Part shown: one piece after another, positions 9,950 to 19,725 of the stretch
Layout of the letters: every line of letters begins with the position of its first letter
Position numbering within the stretch: the first letter of the stretch is position 1
NCBI GenBank assembly: GCA_032718475.1
Contig: JAUCBJ010006577.1
Coordinates: 1 to 53,156 of the forward strand
Source: Nemertoderma westbladi
Lineage: Eukaryota; Xenacoelomorpha; Nemertodermatida; Nemertodermatidae
Reading direction: 5' to 3'
DNA: 53,156 bases
Notes under the pieces: generated by a model
Told to the model about the DNA's origin: nothing
Database searches by the model: none
Seen by the model: only the letters and a program-made list of their open reading frames with translations
Position numbers and translations under genes: made by a program

Positions 9950-10860
9950 CCCTTAGCGGTCCCTGGCCAACAGCAGCCATTACGAGACTGAAAAGAACTC
10001 GGACCGCTGACTGCTTGTGTCAGGGATTTGCGACGGGAAACGACGGCCCCTTAGTAGCCAAGCCGTTCTGGTTCTCGATGATCGAACCCTTCGGGGTTCG
10101 TGAGGGGTGGAGCGGACACGCGAACGGGTGGCCAACTAACGACTGCCCCCTGAGCTAAGCCGTACTGGTTCTCGATGACCGATCCCTTCGGGGTTCGCGA
10201 GGGGTGGGACGGACATGCGAAAGGGCTGGCCACAGGACGGGTTCGACGAAGACTGCCCTTAGCGGTCTCTGGTCAACGGCAGCTATTACGAGAATGAAAA
10301 GAACTCGGAACGCTGACTGCTTGTACCGGGATCTGCGACGGGAACCGACGACAGACCCCTTAGCCAAGCCATACTGGTTCTCGATGATCGTTCCCTTCGG
10401 GGTTCGTGAGGGGTGGAACGGACACGCGACGGGGTCGAAAGACAAAGGACTAGACTCTACTGGCCTACCGACTGTTTGGAACAGTTTCTCGGCTGCCGAA
10501 GCGACTACGAGCCTGAAAGGGACTCGGAAAGCCTAGGTGGTTGGGTTTCTGCGATGAACCGACGGACCCCTAGCCAAGCCGTTCTGGTTCTCAATGATCG
10601 AACCCTTCGGGGTTCGTGAGGGGTGGAACGGACACGCGAACGGGTCCACCGACACGACAGACTCCTAGCCAAGCCGTACTGGTTCTCGATGACCGATCCC
10701 TTCGGGGTTCGAGAGGGGTGGTACGGATAAGCGACAGAGTCCACCGACTGGACCGACCCTTAGCCAAGCCGTGCTGGTTCTCGATGATCGTTCCCTTCGG
10801 GGTTCGTGAGTGGTGGAACGGACACGCGACAGGGTCGACCGACACCGACACTACGGCACT
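9950..10860. repeat. tandem array with six CCC-TTCG-GGG hairpins
   Basis: A ~97-bp unit (AGCC-GT-CTGGTTCTCGATGA, then a hairpin, then GAGGGGTGG-ACGGA) recurs six times, interrupted by two copies of a second block (GCCCTTAGCGGTC...GAAAAGAACTCGGA). Hairpins lie at 10083-10100, 10180-10197, 10389-10406, 10599-10616, 10694-10711 and 10789-10806. Copies 1 and 4 have a perfect 7-bp stem (CGAACCC/GGGTTCG), copies 2 and 5 the GATCCC variant, copies 3 and 6 the GTTCCC variant, giving an ABCABC order. On the plus strand the loop is the stable cUUCGg tetraloop. The array lies between two head-to-head retrotransposons and may be the leader of either. Confidence 0.85.
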
Positions 10861-11467
10861 AAGACTAGGACCGAGGGAAAATCTGGGGAACATTAGGTAG
10901 GCTAAAATCTGAGCGAACAGTGGGTAATTAAATAATATACTGTAGGGATTTATATTGTCGTATATAATTATTGTGAATATTTGGTGTATATTGATTTGGG
11001 GAAGCCGAAAATTATTCTCAATCAGGTTTCAACTGTAGGAAGTTACATTAAAGAGTATATCCAACTAATGCAGCTTTTTATCAACCGCAAACTTGCATCT
11101 CAGAAAACATTCCTTCTCCACAATCAATATCCGGTGACTGGCCGGGGCTCGGTGGTCTGTAAAGTCACGTCTCCAGCATCGGCGTTTTTCCCCCCTGGTG
11201 TAGGGATAACGGCAACAAAATTGAGAATAATTAATGCGGTTAATTTTGACAGGGTGTCAAAATTAAGAATAATTACGGTCAACTTCAACTGGTGGAAGTT
11301 GAGAATCCTTCAATACTCTTCAAAACTCTCTACGTGCTTGCCAGCACCCACTACGAGGAAACTCTGGTATTTGAGTTGAGACAAAGTCGTGGTTTAATTA
11401 ATCAACAAACTCGATCTAACCAACTCGTAGTCGGCAGATCACATATTTGGAGAGTTGTTAACAGGGA
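10861..11467. other. leader/flank of Pao/BEL element 2
   Basis: Non-coding between the hairpin array and the first ORF of element 2. AT-rich to about 11000, then mixed. It contains a small direct repeat (TTAATTTTGAC / AATTAAGAATAATTA near 11226-11275). No matching sequence was found 3' of element 2, so it could not be confirmed as an LTR. Confidence 0.4.
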
Positions 11468-11659
11468 ATGGAAGTATCGATCACACCCATTGATATAATC
11501 CAAGTTGAGCCAGGAATCTGGCACGTCGAAGTTGAAGTACAAGGAACGAACGTCGGACGATTCAGGATTACCGTTCGGGTGGTCCAAGCTGAGTACAATA
11601 CCTACGAGGAACTGTTTTATGACATCGCGTATCTAGCTATCGACGAGGCGTTACAATGA
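11468..11659 (+). CDS. small ORF overlapping the gag start of element 2
   Basis: A 63-codon ATG-initiated frame whose TGA (11657-11659) overlaps the gag ATG (11656-11658) as ATGA. The product is mildly acidic with no recognised motif. The overlap is what termination-reinitiation would use. No relative was seen near elements 1, 3 or 4. It may be a genuine upstream ORF or a chance frame. Confidence 0.35.
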   Translation: MEVSITPIDIIQVEPGIWHVEVEVQGTNVGRFRITVRVVQAEYNTYEELFYDIAYLAIDEALQ

Positions 11660-13533
11660 CGACAAATAACGTGTCCGATACCGACGAGATGGATCACCAC
11701 ACAGACTCGGAAGCCGACGAGGTACCAAACGTCAAGAACATGACCCGTCGGCTAGGGGCTCTCAAAGGCGGAGTAACCCGAGCGTATCAACGGATGGAGA
11801 AACAACTCAAGGGAGTCAAAACCCCCCTCAATGAGGTACAAACTCAGCTTCAAAGTATCCGAAATATCCTACAGCGGTACGAAAGAATGATACAGGCGTA
11901 CCAAGAGCTCGTTCCCTCCACCGATCAGGAAAACTACCCCAAGTTGGAAGAACACGTTGTACATCTAGATGGGTTCCGCAAACAACACCGGAGGACCCTC
12001 AGCCTTGTGAGAGGCTATGAAGAACAGTATTACAAGAGGGCTGAAAGAACAGACGCGGAATCAGTACGATCCTCCAGCATCAGGACAGCAGTACATCGAA
12101 AGAGAACGGGGTCCGCTAGAAATCAGCACTCCAGCGCTAGGAGCGAGATATCCGGCTCAGCGCGCAGTTCTCAAGGGGCGCCGCCACTCCGAGACCAACT
12201 GCGAGAACGGAAGGCATTAGCCCTCAAAGCTCGGATGGAAGATGAGTATATTCAACTGCAAGCCGAGCAAGATGTATTAGCCGCCGAAATACAAAAGCGA
12301 GAGGCCGAACAAGCGGCCGAACGGCAGGCCGAACAACGCGAACAGGAGGCCGAACAACATAGACGAGAGGCCGAACGGCAGGCCGAACAACGCGAACAGG
12401 AGGCCGAACAACATAGATGAGAGGACGAACGGCAGGCCGAACAACATAGACGAGAGGCCGAACAACATAGATGAGAGGACGAACGGCAGGCCGAACAACG
12501 TAAACGAGAGGACGAACGGCAGGCCGAACAACATAGACGAGAGGCCGAACAACATAGACGGGAGGACGAACGACATGCCGAACAACGCAAACAGGAGGCC
12601 GAACAACGCGGACGAGAGGCCGAACGAGAGATCGAACAACGTAAATGGGAAGCAGAAATGCATAAACAACACGCCGAGGCACAAGCAATTCTCATCCACA
12701 AAAAGAATGCGGATATTGCAAAACTCGCGGAATACGAAGCCGCACTTATAGAACGAGATATTCAACTCTACGAGGACTGGGAAAGGGATATAGATCAGGA
12801 ATATGAACCAATCCCGGTACCGGAGTTAGAAAAGTCATTTACACCAACAGCGGCGAAACTTCCGAAACCCGAGATCCCGCCTACCAAACAGTCTACGCTA
12901 TCGGCACAAGCCCCGGTGTTCCATCCCCCACCGGCTATGCTAAAGAATGAGGAACCTTATTTCCCATCCAACACCACGACAGCGAGTGTACCCAAGTACG
13001 AGCCTGAAAGGGACTCGGAACGGGACGCCACTCCCCGATCTAACAACCCATTTACATCCACACCACAAACTCGTAGCCGCGTCATTATTAAAACTCCACC
13101 TATTATTGATCCATCAAGTATGGGAGTGAGTGCCAATAACTATAACCCTCCGAGTCACTCTAGTTCAGACGACGTCAGCATCATCCGGGCGTTGGAGAAC
13201 CGCCTTGCCATGCCTAAGATGGAGATTCGCACCTTCGAAGGAGATCCCGTCGATTACCTCAGATTCAAGAAACGGTTCTTTGCGCAGATCGGATCAACGG
13301 ACATAGCCGACGCACAGAAATTGGTATATTTATCGCAATACCTGGGCGACAAACCACGCAGAATAATTGCATGTTTTGAAGGAGGTTCTCATGAGGCATA
13401 CTATGACGCATGGAAAACTCTAGATAAAAGATACGGAAATACCGTAACTATAATTAATAAAACTCTATAGAGACTGATACAGGACGCGGGATCACTAGGG
13501 GACCCACAGAACATCCAGGAATTCTCCGACTCT
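11656..13533 (+). pseudogene. gag region of element 2, interrupted by three stops
   Basis: Translation from ATG 11656 gives a Gag N-terminus: an acidic start, a helical segment, then a Glu/Gln/Arg/Ala repeat coiled coil (12290-12640). A Pro-rich linker and the DUF1759-like domain (IRTFEGDPVDYLRFKKRF) follow from about 13190. Two TGA codons sit where sibling repeat units have CGA (Arg), consistent with CpG-to-TpG changes. A TAG at 13468-13470 interrupts the DUF1759 domain. Downstream of each stop the same frame continues with normal protein sequence, so these are point nonsense changes. Read-through cannot be excluded. Confidence 0.88.
12290..12640 (+). repeat. tandem coding repeat of the gag coiled coil, element 2
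   Basis: Imperfect units of GAGGCCGAACAACATAGACG and GACGAACGGCAGGCCGAACA alternate over about 350 bp, encoding EAEQHRR and EDERQAEQ blocks. CGA-to-TGA differences between otherwise matching units create the stop at 12418 and one near 12470. The antisense of this repeat gives long hydrophobic shadow frames that are not genes. Confidence 0.85.
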
Positions 13534-16500
13534 ATGAAGGATGCCTACTATACTCTGAAGCCCTTAAATAAGGAGGACCAGGTGAACAATATTCTAAACC
13601 TCCGACAGATCGCCCGGAAGTTTCCCGGATGGTTACAAAGTAAGTGGGCTTATAAATGTGTAGATCTCCGGCGCAGACATCCAGATCGAGATCCTAGCTT
13701 CCTTGAAATGTCGGCATTCCTGGACGATATCTCCGAAGCCATGAATGACTCGATGTTTTCAAAACAGAGTCTCGCAAAGTTGGACGGAATAGAAAGCAAC
13801 TCCAGGAGTAAGATAACCCCTCCGAAACCGAGATTCCGCCCCCCACCGGTGAGTACGATGGCCATCACCATGGCCGAGGATTCCGACGACGAAGACTACG
13901 AGGAACCGACATCCGCCGAGGAATGGGCATGTTATCTCGCGAGTTGGGCACCCGAAAGGGAAGGCATCACAAATTCCCTGCTCTGTCTCTTCTGTGGGGA
14001 GAAACATAAAGTGGAATTCTGCAGAAAGTTTCAGTTCGCCGAACTCGTCCCACGCTTCAAGGCGATAATGAAACACCGAGGATGCTTCTGGTGTCTTGGA
14101 ACAGGTCACTATGTTCGGGAGTGCGACCAAAGATCATGCTGTGCTGTCTGTAACGACCAACGCCATCACACGCTCCTCCAAATCCCCGCGAACTTCGATT
14201 TTACTACCCTCCCCTTTCGGATCGAAGCCAGGCGAAGAGGAGAAACAAACCACGTCTTCAAAGGAACCCGGACAACCCAACGGAGAGAAACCAACCCGTT
14301 TAAAATCTCCACCGATACACCACAAGTAACAAATATTTCGGCCACGATTAATCTTATAAATCGCCGCTACATGGTCTTCGCAAAGGTAATCCCAGTAAGG
14401 ATCCAAGGAGTCGGCAAATCTTTGACGACACTCGCGTTCCTCGATAACGGGTCCGACGGAACCATCATCGACCGGGATTTCCTTGGGCAACTCGGCCTAG
14501 AATATGAACCTTGTAAACGGCCCATACAAACCATCACCGATAACAGAGAGGTAGAGTCCGGGGAGGTGCAACTCCAGATGGAAGGAGTGATGAAGGGCTA
14601 CGAAACGGCTAAGTTAACCATCAAGAACGCCTTGGTACACACAGACCTCCGGGTGCGGTTCCGACAATCAGCCGAGTACGCCCCCCTCATACAATTGGAC
14701 CGAGACGATGTAGACCTGAGGTGTCCGCAGTTGGACGTAAACCGCATCACCCTACTGATCGGACTTGATACACCGGAACTACACATCCCCACCGGAGATA
14801 TCGCCCGATCTATAAACCAGGATGACGGATTTTATGCTGAACGAACAATAATGGGATGGACACTCTGCGGCATTAAGGAGGAAACTACAGACACCTATAC
14901 CTACCTTCCCAAATGCCAGATTAAAGAGAATGCAACCTCCGTGGGTTATTGCTCAGCTTCGGATTTTGACGAGGATTTGTTTCTGGAAACCGAGAAAACC
15001 CAACGAGAGATGACGAAATATTTTAATTTGGAGACCCAGGAGTTCGCGGAAAAGGACGAAAACCCATCCGAAGAGGACCAATATTGTATGGACGTTCTCG
15101 ACCAGGCCACGTTTAAAGACGGACACTGGTGTTCACCTATGTTATGGAAGGACCCAAACAAACCAATGGCAAACAACGCCAGCATGGCACTTAGGCGACT
15201 TAAAGGGATTCTACGCCGGCTGAATGACCAACCCGAGATAAAGGAGAAATATAATACCGTAATCCAAGGATATCTCGATGATGGATTAGCAGAAATGGTA
15301 CCACGGAATGAACTGCAAGGTGGTAAAAGAACATATTATCTCCCAACCCACTATGTAGTAGAAGCCCGCAAAGGTGGGAAAATCCGAGTGGTAAATGATG
15401 CTGCCGCTATGTACCAGGGCGAATCCCTAAACAGTCAACTTTACACGGGACCCAACATATATAGCACACTCATTGGCGTATTGATCAGGTTCAGGGAAAA
15501 CCGGGTAGCATTCACCTGTGACATCAAGGCCATGTTTCATCAAGTTCGTACGTTACCAAGAGACTCGGACTGTCTACGTATCCTATGGACGGATAAAACG
15601 CTTACTCAACAGGAGATTAGCCAACTCACGATAAAGGACGTAGACGTAATGCGTATGGTTGTCAGGATCTTCGGCGCTAAGGACTCGCCGGTAGCATGCA
15701 GTGACATGCTAAAGAGGACGGCAACTATGTGCGAAAACGAGTTCCCTCCAACCGTCATAGAAACCATTCGACGATGCTTCTACGTGGACGACGGATGCGC
15801 CGGCGCAGATAATGTGGATGAGGCATATCGGCTAGCAATGGGGATGGTAGAATGTCTAAAGAAAGGAGGGTTTCCGCTCGTGAAGTTCAGATCCCACGAC
15901 AAAACACTTATGGAAAGGTTTCCGGAGGACATCCGGCTGGAAAATAACAAAATGTATTCAGAGGATGTGGAACATCATGTACTCGGGATTGAATGGGACA
16001 TAGAATCAGACGAATTCATCTTCAAATATAAACCCCTACCCAAGCCTATGACAAAAAGGGGATGTTTGTCGATAAAAAGCGCCATCTTCGACCCACTAAA
16101 TTTCATATCTCCAGTAACCTTGGCCGGAATGAACCTGATTAAGGAAATGTGGATAGAAGGACTGGGATGGGACGAAGAGCTCCCCCCATACCTCAGCGTC
16201 AAATGGAGAAAATGGACGGAGCAGCTCGAACACCTACATCTTATGCGGATACCTAGACCGTTCTTCCTCGATAAATTGCACACCGATATCTTCCAGCTCC
16301 ACACCTTTTCGGATGCTTCGAATACCGGAATCGGCGTAGTCACCTTCTTACGGAGACTAAGTAACGATGGAAACGGCGATACAAGCTTCTTATTCTCCAA
16401 AGCAAAGACAGTATCCGGGGAATTCGTAGCAACGATTCCGAGACTCGAGCTACAAGCTGCAGTTTGGGCAGTAAGACAGAATCGCATGGTCATGCGGAAC

Positions 16501-18486
16501 CTACGGATCCCCATAGAATCTCAACACTTCTGGGTAGATTCGAGTATAGTTCTCTATTATCTCCACTCTCCATCACGGCGTCACACCACGTTTGTTGCAA
16601 ACCGAGCCACGGAGATTAAACAGTGTACCGGCCGAGAACAGTGGCATCACGTGAATGGGAAGGAAAACCCAGCGGACTTATCAAGCCGAGGCGCCACCCC
16701 AAAACAACTCGGTAAAAGTAAACTCTGGCTTACAGGCCCGGAATTCCTACAGCAGCCACAATTAACATGGAGTACCCGATTCGACCCCGAGCTCGATAGT
16801 GGAAAATACTCCGAGGACGATAAAGAGATCCGTAAAATCCATCGAAGCAACGCGGTGGAAATTTATAGTTGTCTGACTGAGCCTGCAAAGGACTCGGGCA
16901 GGCACTATAACGTCGCGACGATCACTCAACTAGCGGCGTCTTTACATCGGTTGATCGAGCGAACTTCATCCATGAGACGGCTCGTCCACCACGTTATAAC
17001 CCTTCGCAACTTCCTACGGTGGAAAAACAACAAACCGATAGTTCAACGGAATATACAAGAACTTATTATCGCGGAGAAGTGTATTGTTAGATATGTCCAG
17101 AAAGAAAGTTTCCCCGATGAATGGGAACAACTTAGTGCGGGCAAAACGTTGAAACCGGACAGCCCAGTCTACCAACTGAGACCAATGATGGGAGAGGACG
17201 GACTGATCCGACTGAATACCCGGATGGCAAACGCCCCGGCCGAATATGAGGTTAAATACCCGGCGCTTCTGCCCGGAACGTCGACACTAGCTAAGCTATT
17301 AATTCTACAATGTCACGAGGACAACCATCACGTAGGACAGAATTGGATTATAGCTAATATAAGACAAAGATATTGGATCACCCACATCCAGCCACTGATC
17401 CGGAAAGTGTTGAAACGTTGCTTCACCTGCAGACGTTACCTAGCGCCACCAATCACCCAAAAGATGGCCGACTTACCAGCCACCCGTCTACAAGCGGATT
17501 CCCCACCATTCTACGTCACCGGAGTGGACTGTTTCGGACCGTTCACGGTTATTGAACGACGATCCAACATCAAATGCTGGGGAGCCATCTTCACCTGCCT
17601 AAGGTCTAGGGCAATTTACCTAGATATCGTGGTAAATCTGACACAACACGCATTCATCAACGCTCTGCGTCGGTTCGTGGCGAACAACGGGACATGCCGC
17701 CACATGTATTCCGATAATGGTACAAACTTTGTGGGAGGAGAGAGAGAACTTAGAGAGGCGATCGAGGGATGGTTTACCAATAACACCGCATCCCAAGTCT
17801 GGAAGGAACACCAGATACAGTGGCACTTCCAGACCCCCTTAGCACCCCATACGAGCGGGGTATGGGAGAAACTGATCGACCTAGTGAAACGATCCATGCG
17901 CGTCGCTCTAGGCGATACCCGGGTAACCCATGACACCCTCCGCACAACATTCTGCGAGATCACGGCTACCCTGAACAACCGACCCATTGTTCCTATCCGC
18001 GACGACCCCACAGACCTGGAGCCCCTCACTCCTAACCACTTACTGGGGAGACCCAAAACCCACATCCTCCCGGAAACCATGTTCCCGGATCCCAACGAGA
18101 TCGCGAAACATACAAATTGGAAAAAGGCCCAAGCGTTGGCAGCGCATTGGTGGAGAATTTGGGCCCAGGAGTACCTCATAACCCTCCAGACCAGGAGGAA
18201 ATGGAACAACACCTACCGGAACGTCGCAGTTGGCGACATGGTACTAGTTAAAGAAGATCTCAAAGACCGCGTTCACTGGCCTGTGGCGCGGGTCGTGACC
18301 ATACACCCAAGCAAAGACGGACTTGCGAGGACTGTGACGATACGAACGAAATCGGGCCACTACCAACGCCCTATCCAGAGGCTGTGCCTTCTTGAAGGTA
18401 ATGATAGCGGTGACTCTACGAGAGGTGATAAGTTCCCTACTCAAGATCCTGCTGCGGACATTGGTGACAATTACAAATGCGTGTAA
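13534..18486 (+). CDS. Pao/BEL pol polyprotein of element 2
   Basis: A 1650-codon open frame; the first ATG is internal to gag, whose frame it continues. Cys knuckles at residues 150-213 (CLFCGEKH, CFWCLGTGHYVREC, CCAVC). Protease FLDNGSDGTIID near 303, with Asn where Ser/Thr is usual. RT with FYVDDG at about 749-754. RNase H from FSDAS near 925 to NPADLSSRG near 1043. HHCC finger near 1260-1300 (HEDNHH...CFTC). Integrase Asp in TGVDCFGPF (about 1331), Asp in YSDNGTNFVGG (about 1393) and Glu in GVWEKL (about 1443), then the DUF5641-like tail. Length and motifs fit a full Pao/BEL pol. Only the upstream gag stops argue against activity. Confidence 0.95.
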   Translation: MKDAYYTLKPLNKEDQVNNILNLRQIARKFPGWLQSKWAYKCVDLRRRHPDRDPSFLEMSAFLDDISEAMNDSMFSKQSLAKLDGIESNSRSKITPPKPRFRPPPVSTMAITMAEDSDDEDYEEPTSAEEWACYLASWAPEREGITNSLLCLFCGEKHKVEFCRKFQFAELVPRFKAIMKHRGCFWCLGTGHYVRECDQRSCCAVCNDQRHHTLLQIPANFDFTTLPFRIEARRRGETNHVFKGTRTTQRRETNPFKISTDTPQVTNISATINLINRRYMVFAKVIPVRIQGVGKSLTTLAFLDNGSDGTIIDRDFLGQLGLEYEPCKRPIQTITDNREVESGEVQLQMEGVMKGYETAKLTIKNALVHTDLRVRFRQSAEYAPLIQLDRDDVDLRCPQLDVNRITLLIGLDTPELHIPTGDIARSINQDDGFYAERTIMGWTLCGIKEETTDTYTYLPKCQIKENATSVGYCSASDFDEDLFLETEKTQREMTKYFNLETQEFAEKDENPSEEDQYCMDVLDQATFKDGHWCSPMLWKDPNKPMANNASMALRRLKGILRRLNDQPEIKEKYNTVIQGYLDDGLAEMVPRNELQGGKRTYYLPTHYVVEARKGGKIRVVNDAAAMYQGESLNSQLYTGPNIYSTLIGVLIRFRENRVAFTCDIKAMFHQVRTLPRDSDCLRILWTDKTLTQQEISQLTIKDVDVMRMVVRIFGAKDSPVACSDMLKRTATMCENEFPPTVIETIRRCFYVDDGCAGADNVDEAYRLAMGMVECLKKGGFPLVKFRSHDKTLMERFPEDIRLENNKMYSEDVEHHVLGIEWDIESDEFIFKYKPLPKPMTKRGCLSIKSAIFDPLNFISPVTLAGMNLIKEMWIEGLGWDEELPPYLSVKWRKWTEQLEHLHLMRIPRPFFLDKLHTDIFQLHTFSDASNTGIGVVTFLRRLSNDGNGDTSFLFSKAKTVSGEFVATIPRLELQAAVWAVRQNRMVMRNLRIPIESQHFWVDSSIVLYYLHSPSRRHTTFVANRATEIKQCTGREQWHHVNGKENPADLSSRGATPKQLGKSKLWLTGPEFLQQPQLTWSTRFDPELDSGKYSEDDKEIRKIHRSNAVEIYSCLTEPAKDSGRHYNVATITQLAASLHRLIERTSSMRRLVHHVITLRNFLRWKNNKPIVQRNIQELIIAEKCIVRYVQKESFPDEWEQLSAGKTLKPDSPVYQLRPMMGEDGLIRLNTRMANAPAEYEVKYPALLPGTSTLAKLLILQCHEDNHHVGQNWIIANIRQRYWITHIQPLIRKVLKRCFTCRRYLAPPITQKMADLPATRLQADSPPFYVTGVDCFGPFTVIERRSNIKCWGAIFTCLRSRAIYLDIVVNLTQHAFINALRRFVANNGTCRHMYSDNGTNFVGGERELREAIEGWFTNNTASQVWKEHQIQWHFQTPLAPHTSGVWEKLIDLVKRSMRVALGDTRVTHDTLRTTFCEITATLNNRPIVPIRDDPTDLEPLTPNHLLGRPKTHILPETMFPDPNEIAKHTNWKKAQALAAHWWRIWAQEYLITLQTRRKWNNTYRNVAVGDMVLVKEDLKDRVHWPVARVVTIHPSKDGLARTVTIRTKSGHYQRPIQRLCLLEGNDSGDSTRGDKFPTQDPAADIGDNYKCV

Positions 18487-18775
18487 ACCCTTCTCATCAT
18501 GTTGACAAACTCTTTTAAACTGTGATTTACTGACAATGAGTTATGGACCCCCCTTAAACCAACTGTAACCACGCAATGGTATTTGTGTTTCCTCGTGTGT
18601 TATGTGGAGTCCAGCATCACCCTGCAGATGTTTCGACTGACGCAGGGTCGTTTATGTTTAGTTTACCCTGATTTTGGTCATCGGGACCAATGATATTGGA
18701 TTATTGGAAATGGAAAAGATTTGAAGTGGAATTCATTGTATTCATTGCAGTATGTTATGTTGTCCGTTGCGTGCG
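18487..18775. other. 3' flank of element 2
   Basis: Non-coding sequence immediately after the pol stop of element 2. No repeat, hairpin or gene seen. Confidence 0.4.
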
Positions 18776-19185
18776 CAGTTCGGGGTGTAGGCGGTGTAAC
18801 GAGTCCAGCTGTAGATCCTGGATTGCCGCGCAACACCCCCTCTATCCCGTTATTCTGGTGGGTCCATGGTGCATCCACGTGACTTCGACGATAGAGGGTT
18901 TTATGTTTCTCAGTCGCGTTATTCTGGTGGGACCGTTACGTGGATTTTGGGGCGTAGGCGGTGTAACGAGTCCAGCTGTAGATCCCAGAATGTTGCGTAA
19001 CCCCATCCCACATGACTTCGTCGACTGAGCTTTATGTTGTTGGGAGTGTTATTCTGGTGGGTCCCTGGTGCATCCACGTGACTTCACTCCCAGCGTCTTC
19101 ATTGTCCGTTACGTGCGCAGTTTGGGGCGTAGGCGGTGTAACGAGTCCAGCTGTAGATCCCAGATTGCCGCGTAACACCCCTTCC
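18776..19185. repeat. about 170-bp tandem repeat 3' of element 2
   Basis: The block GTAGGCGGTGTAACGAGTCC followed by AGCTGTAGATCC occurs at 18787, 18954 and 19129 (periods 167 and 175). It alternates with GTTATTCTGGTGGG(T/A)CC and GCATCCACGTGACTTC. Inverted pairs (CCCTCTATC...GATAGAGGG) let each unit fold. It lies where the 3' UTR or 3' LTR of element 2 should be, but has no partner 5' of that element. Confidence 0.8.
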
Positions 19186-19200
19186 ACGACAAAGATTAAC

Positions 19201-19725
19201 CAAAGAAAATGATTCAATATAGTTGGAAACGATGAAAAGGATCAGACAACTCTACTATAAACCTGAATGATGACGCGTATGCTGATGAAAATGTAATGAT
19301 GCGCACCCTGGTGCTGCGCTTATATCAATGATGATAGCCGGGGGGCTATAAACCCAATGATGATGTGGAAATAAATAAATAAATGTGAAATAAATGGTGG
19401 AACTAAATGTTGAAATATATGTGGAAATAAATGAAATGAGATGAAATAATAATGAAATGAAAAAAGACAAAAAAAAAGGTATAAAAAAGTCTAAAGAAAA
19501 GAATTAGAAAAAAGAAAAGGACAAAAAAGTCATAAAAAACTGGTTGGATATTAATGTATAGCTATAGTAACTGTAAATGCTGAATGTATTAGCAATAAGA
19601 TGATAGATGCCTATATAGCAATGTTATTAATAAACTGAATTAAATAAAAAACTGAATTATTCTGCTATCGCTATAGTTTCAGACTTTCTGGACTTATAAT
19701 TAACTGATCTAATTTGTAACGGATA
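19201..19725. other. A-rich low-complexity spacer
   Basis: Between the 170-bp repeat and the LTR of element 3. It has AAATAAATAAATG-type and AAAAGAAAAGG-type runs and no coding potential. The last bases before the LTR are GGATA. Confidence 0.5.

Larger units (their letters stand above)
2387..9990 (-). mobile_element. Pao/BEL LTR retrotransposon 1 (decayed, LTRs not identified)
   Basis: Reading the minus strand from about 9990 down, the order is coiled-coil gag N-terminus, DUF1759-type gag domain, two CCHC-like knuckles, A17-type aspartic protease, reverse transcriptase, RNase H, HHCC zinc finger, integrase core and DUF5641-type tail. This is the Pao/BEL order. The coding region is broken by an in-frame TAA at 9646, a -1 frame change near 8300-8375, and two stops (TAG, TGA) at about 3968-3979 between RNase H and integrase. 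I could not find a matching LTR pair, so the ends given are those of coding similarity. Confidence 0.9.
11468..18486 (+). mobile_element. Pao/BEL LTR retrotransposon 2 (coding core; LTRs not identified)
   Basis: A plus-strand gag-pol unit, head-to-head with element 1. The full Pao/BEL domain order is present in one frame from 11656 to 18486, broken by only three in-frame stops, all in gag (TGA 12418, TGA about 12470, TAG 13468). Pol is uninterrupted with catalytic residues in RT, RNase H and integrase. Protein similarity to element 1 is moderate, so these are distinct lineages. No LTR pair was detected between 10861-11467 and 18487-19725. Confidence 0.92.

Noticed and set aside
10051-10900. 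Overlapping frames with HPSRTPKG or SQAVLVL repeats in the hairpin array
   Set aside because: Frames shift between units and none spans the array, so the repetition reflects DNA repeats rather than a protein.
12224-12765. Minus-strand hydrophobic frames (Leu/Phe- or Cys/Ser-rich, up to 162 codons)
   Set aside because: Shadows of the charged coiled-coil repeat in gag of element 2 on the plus strand.
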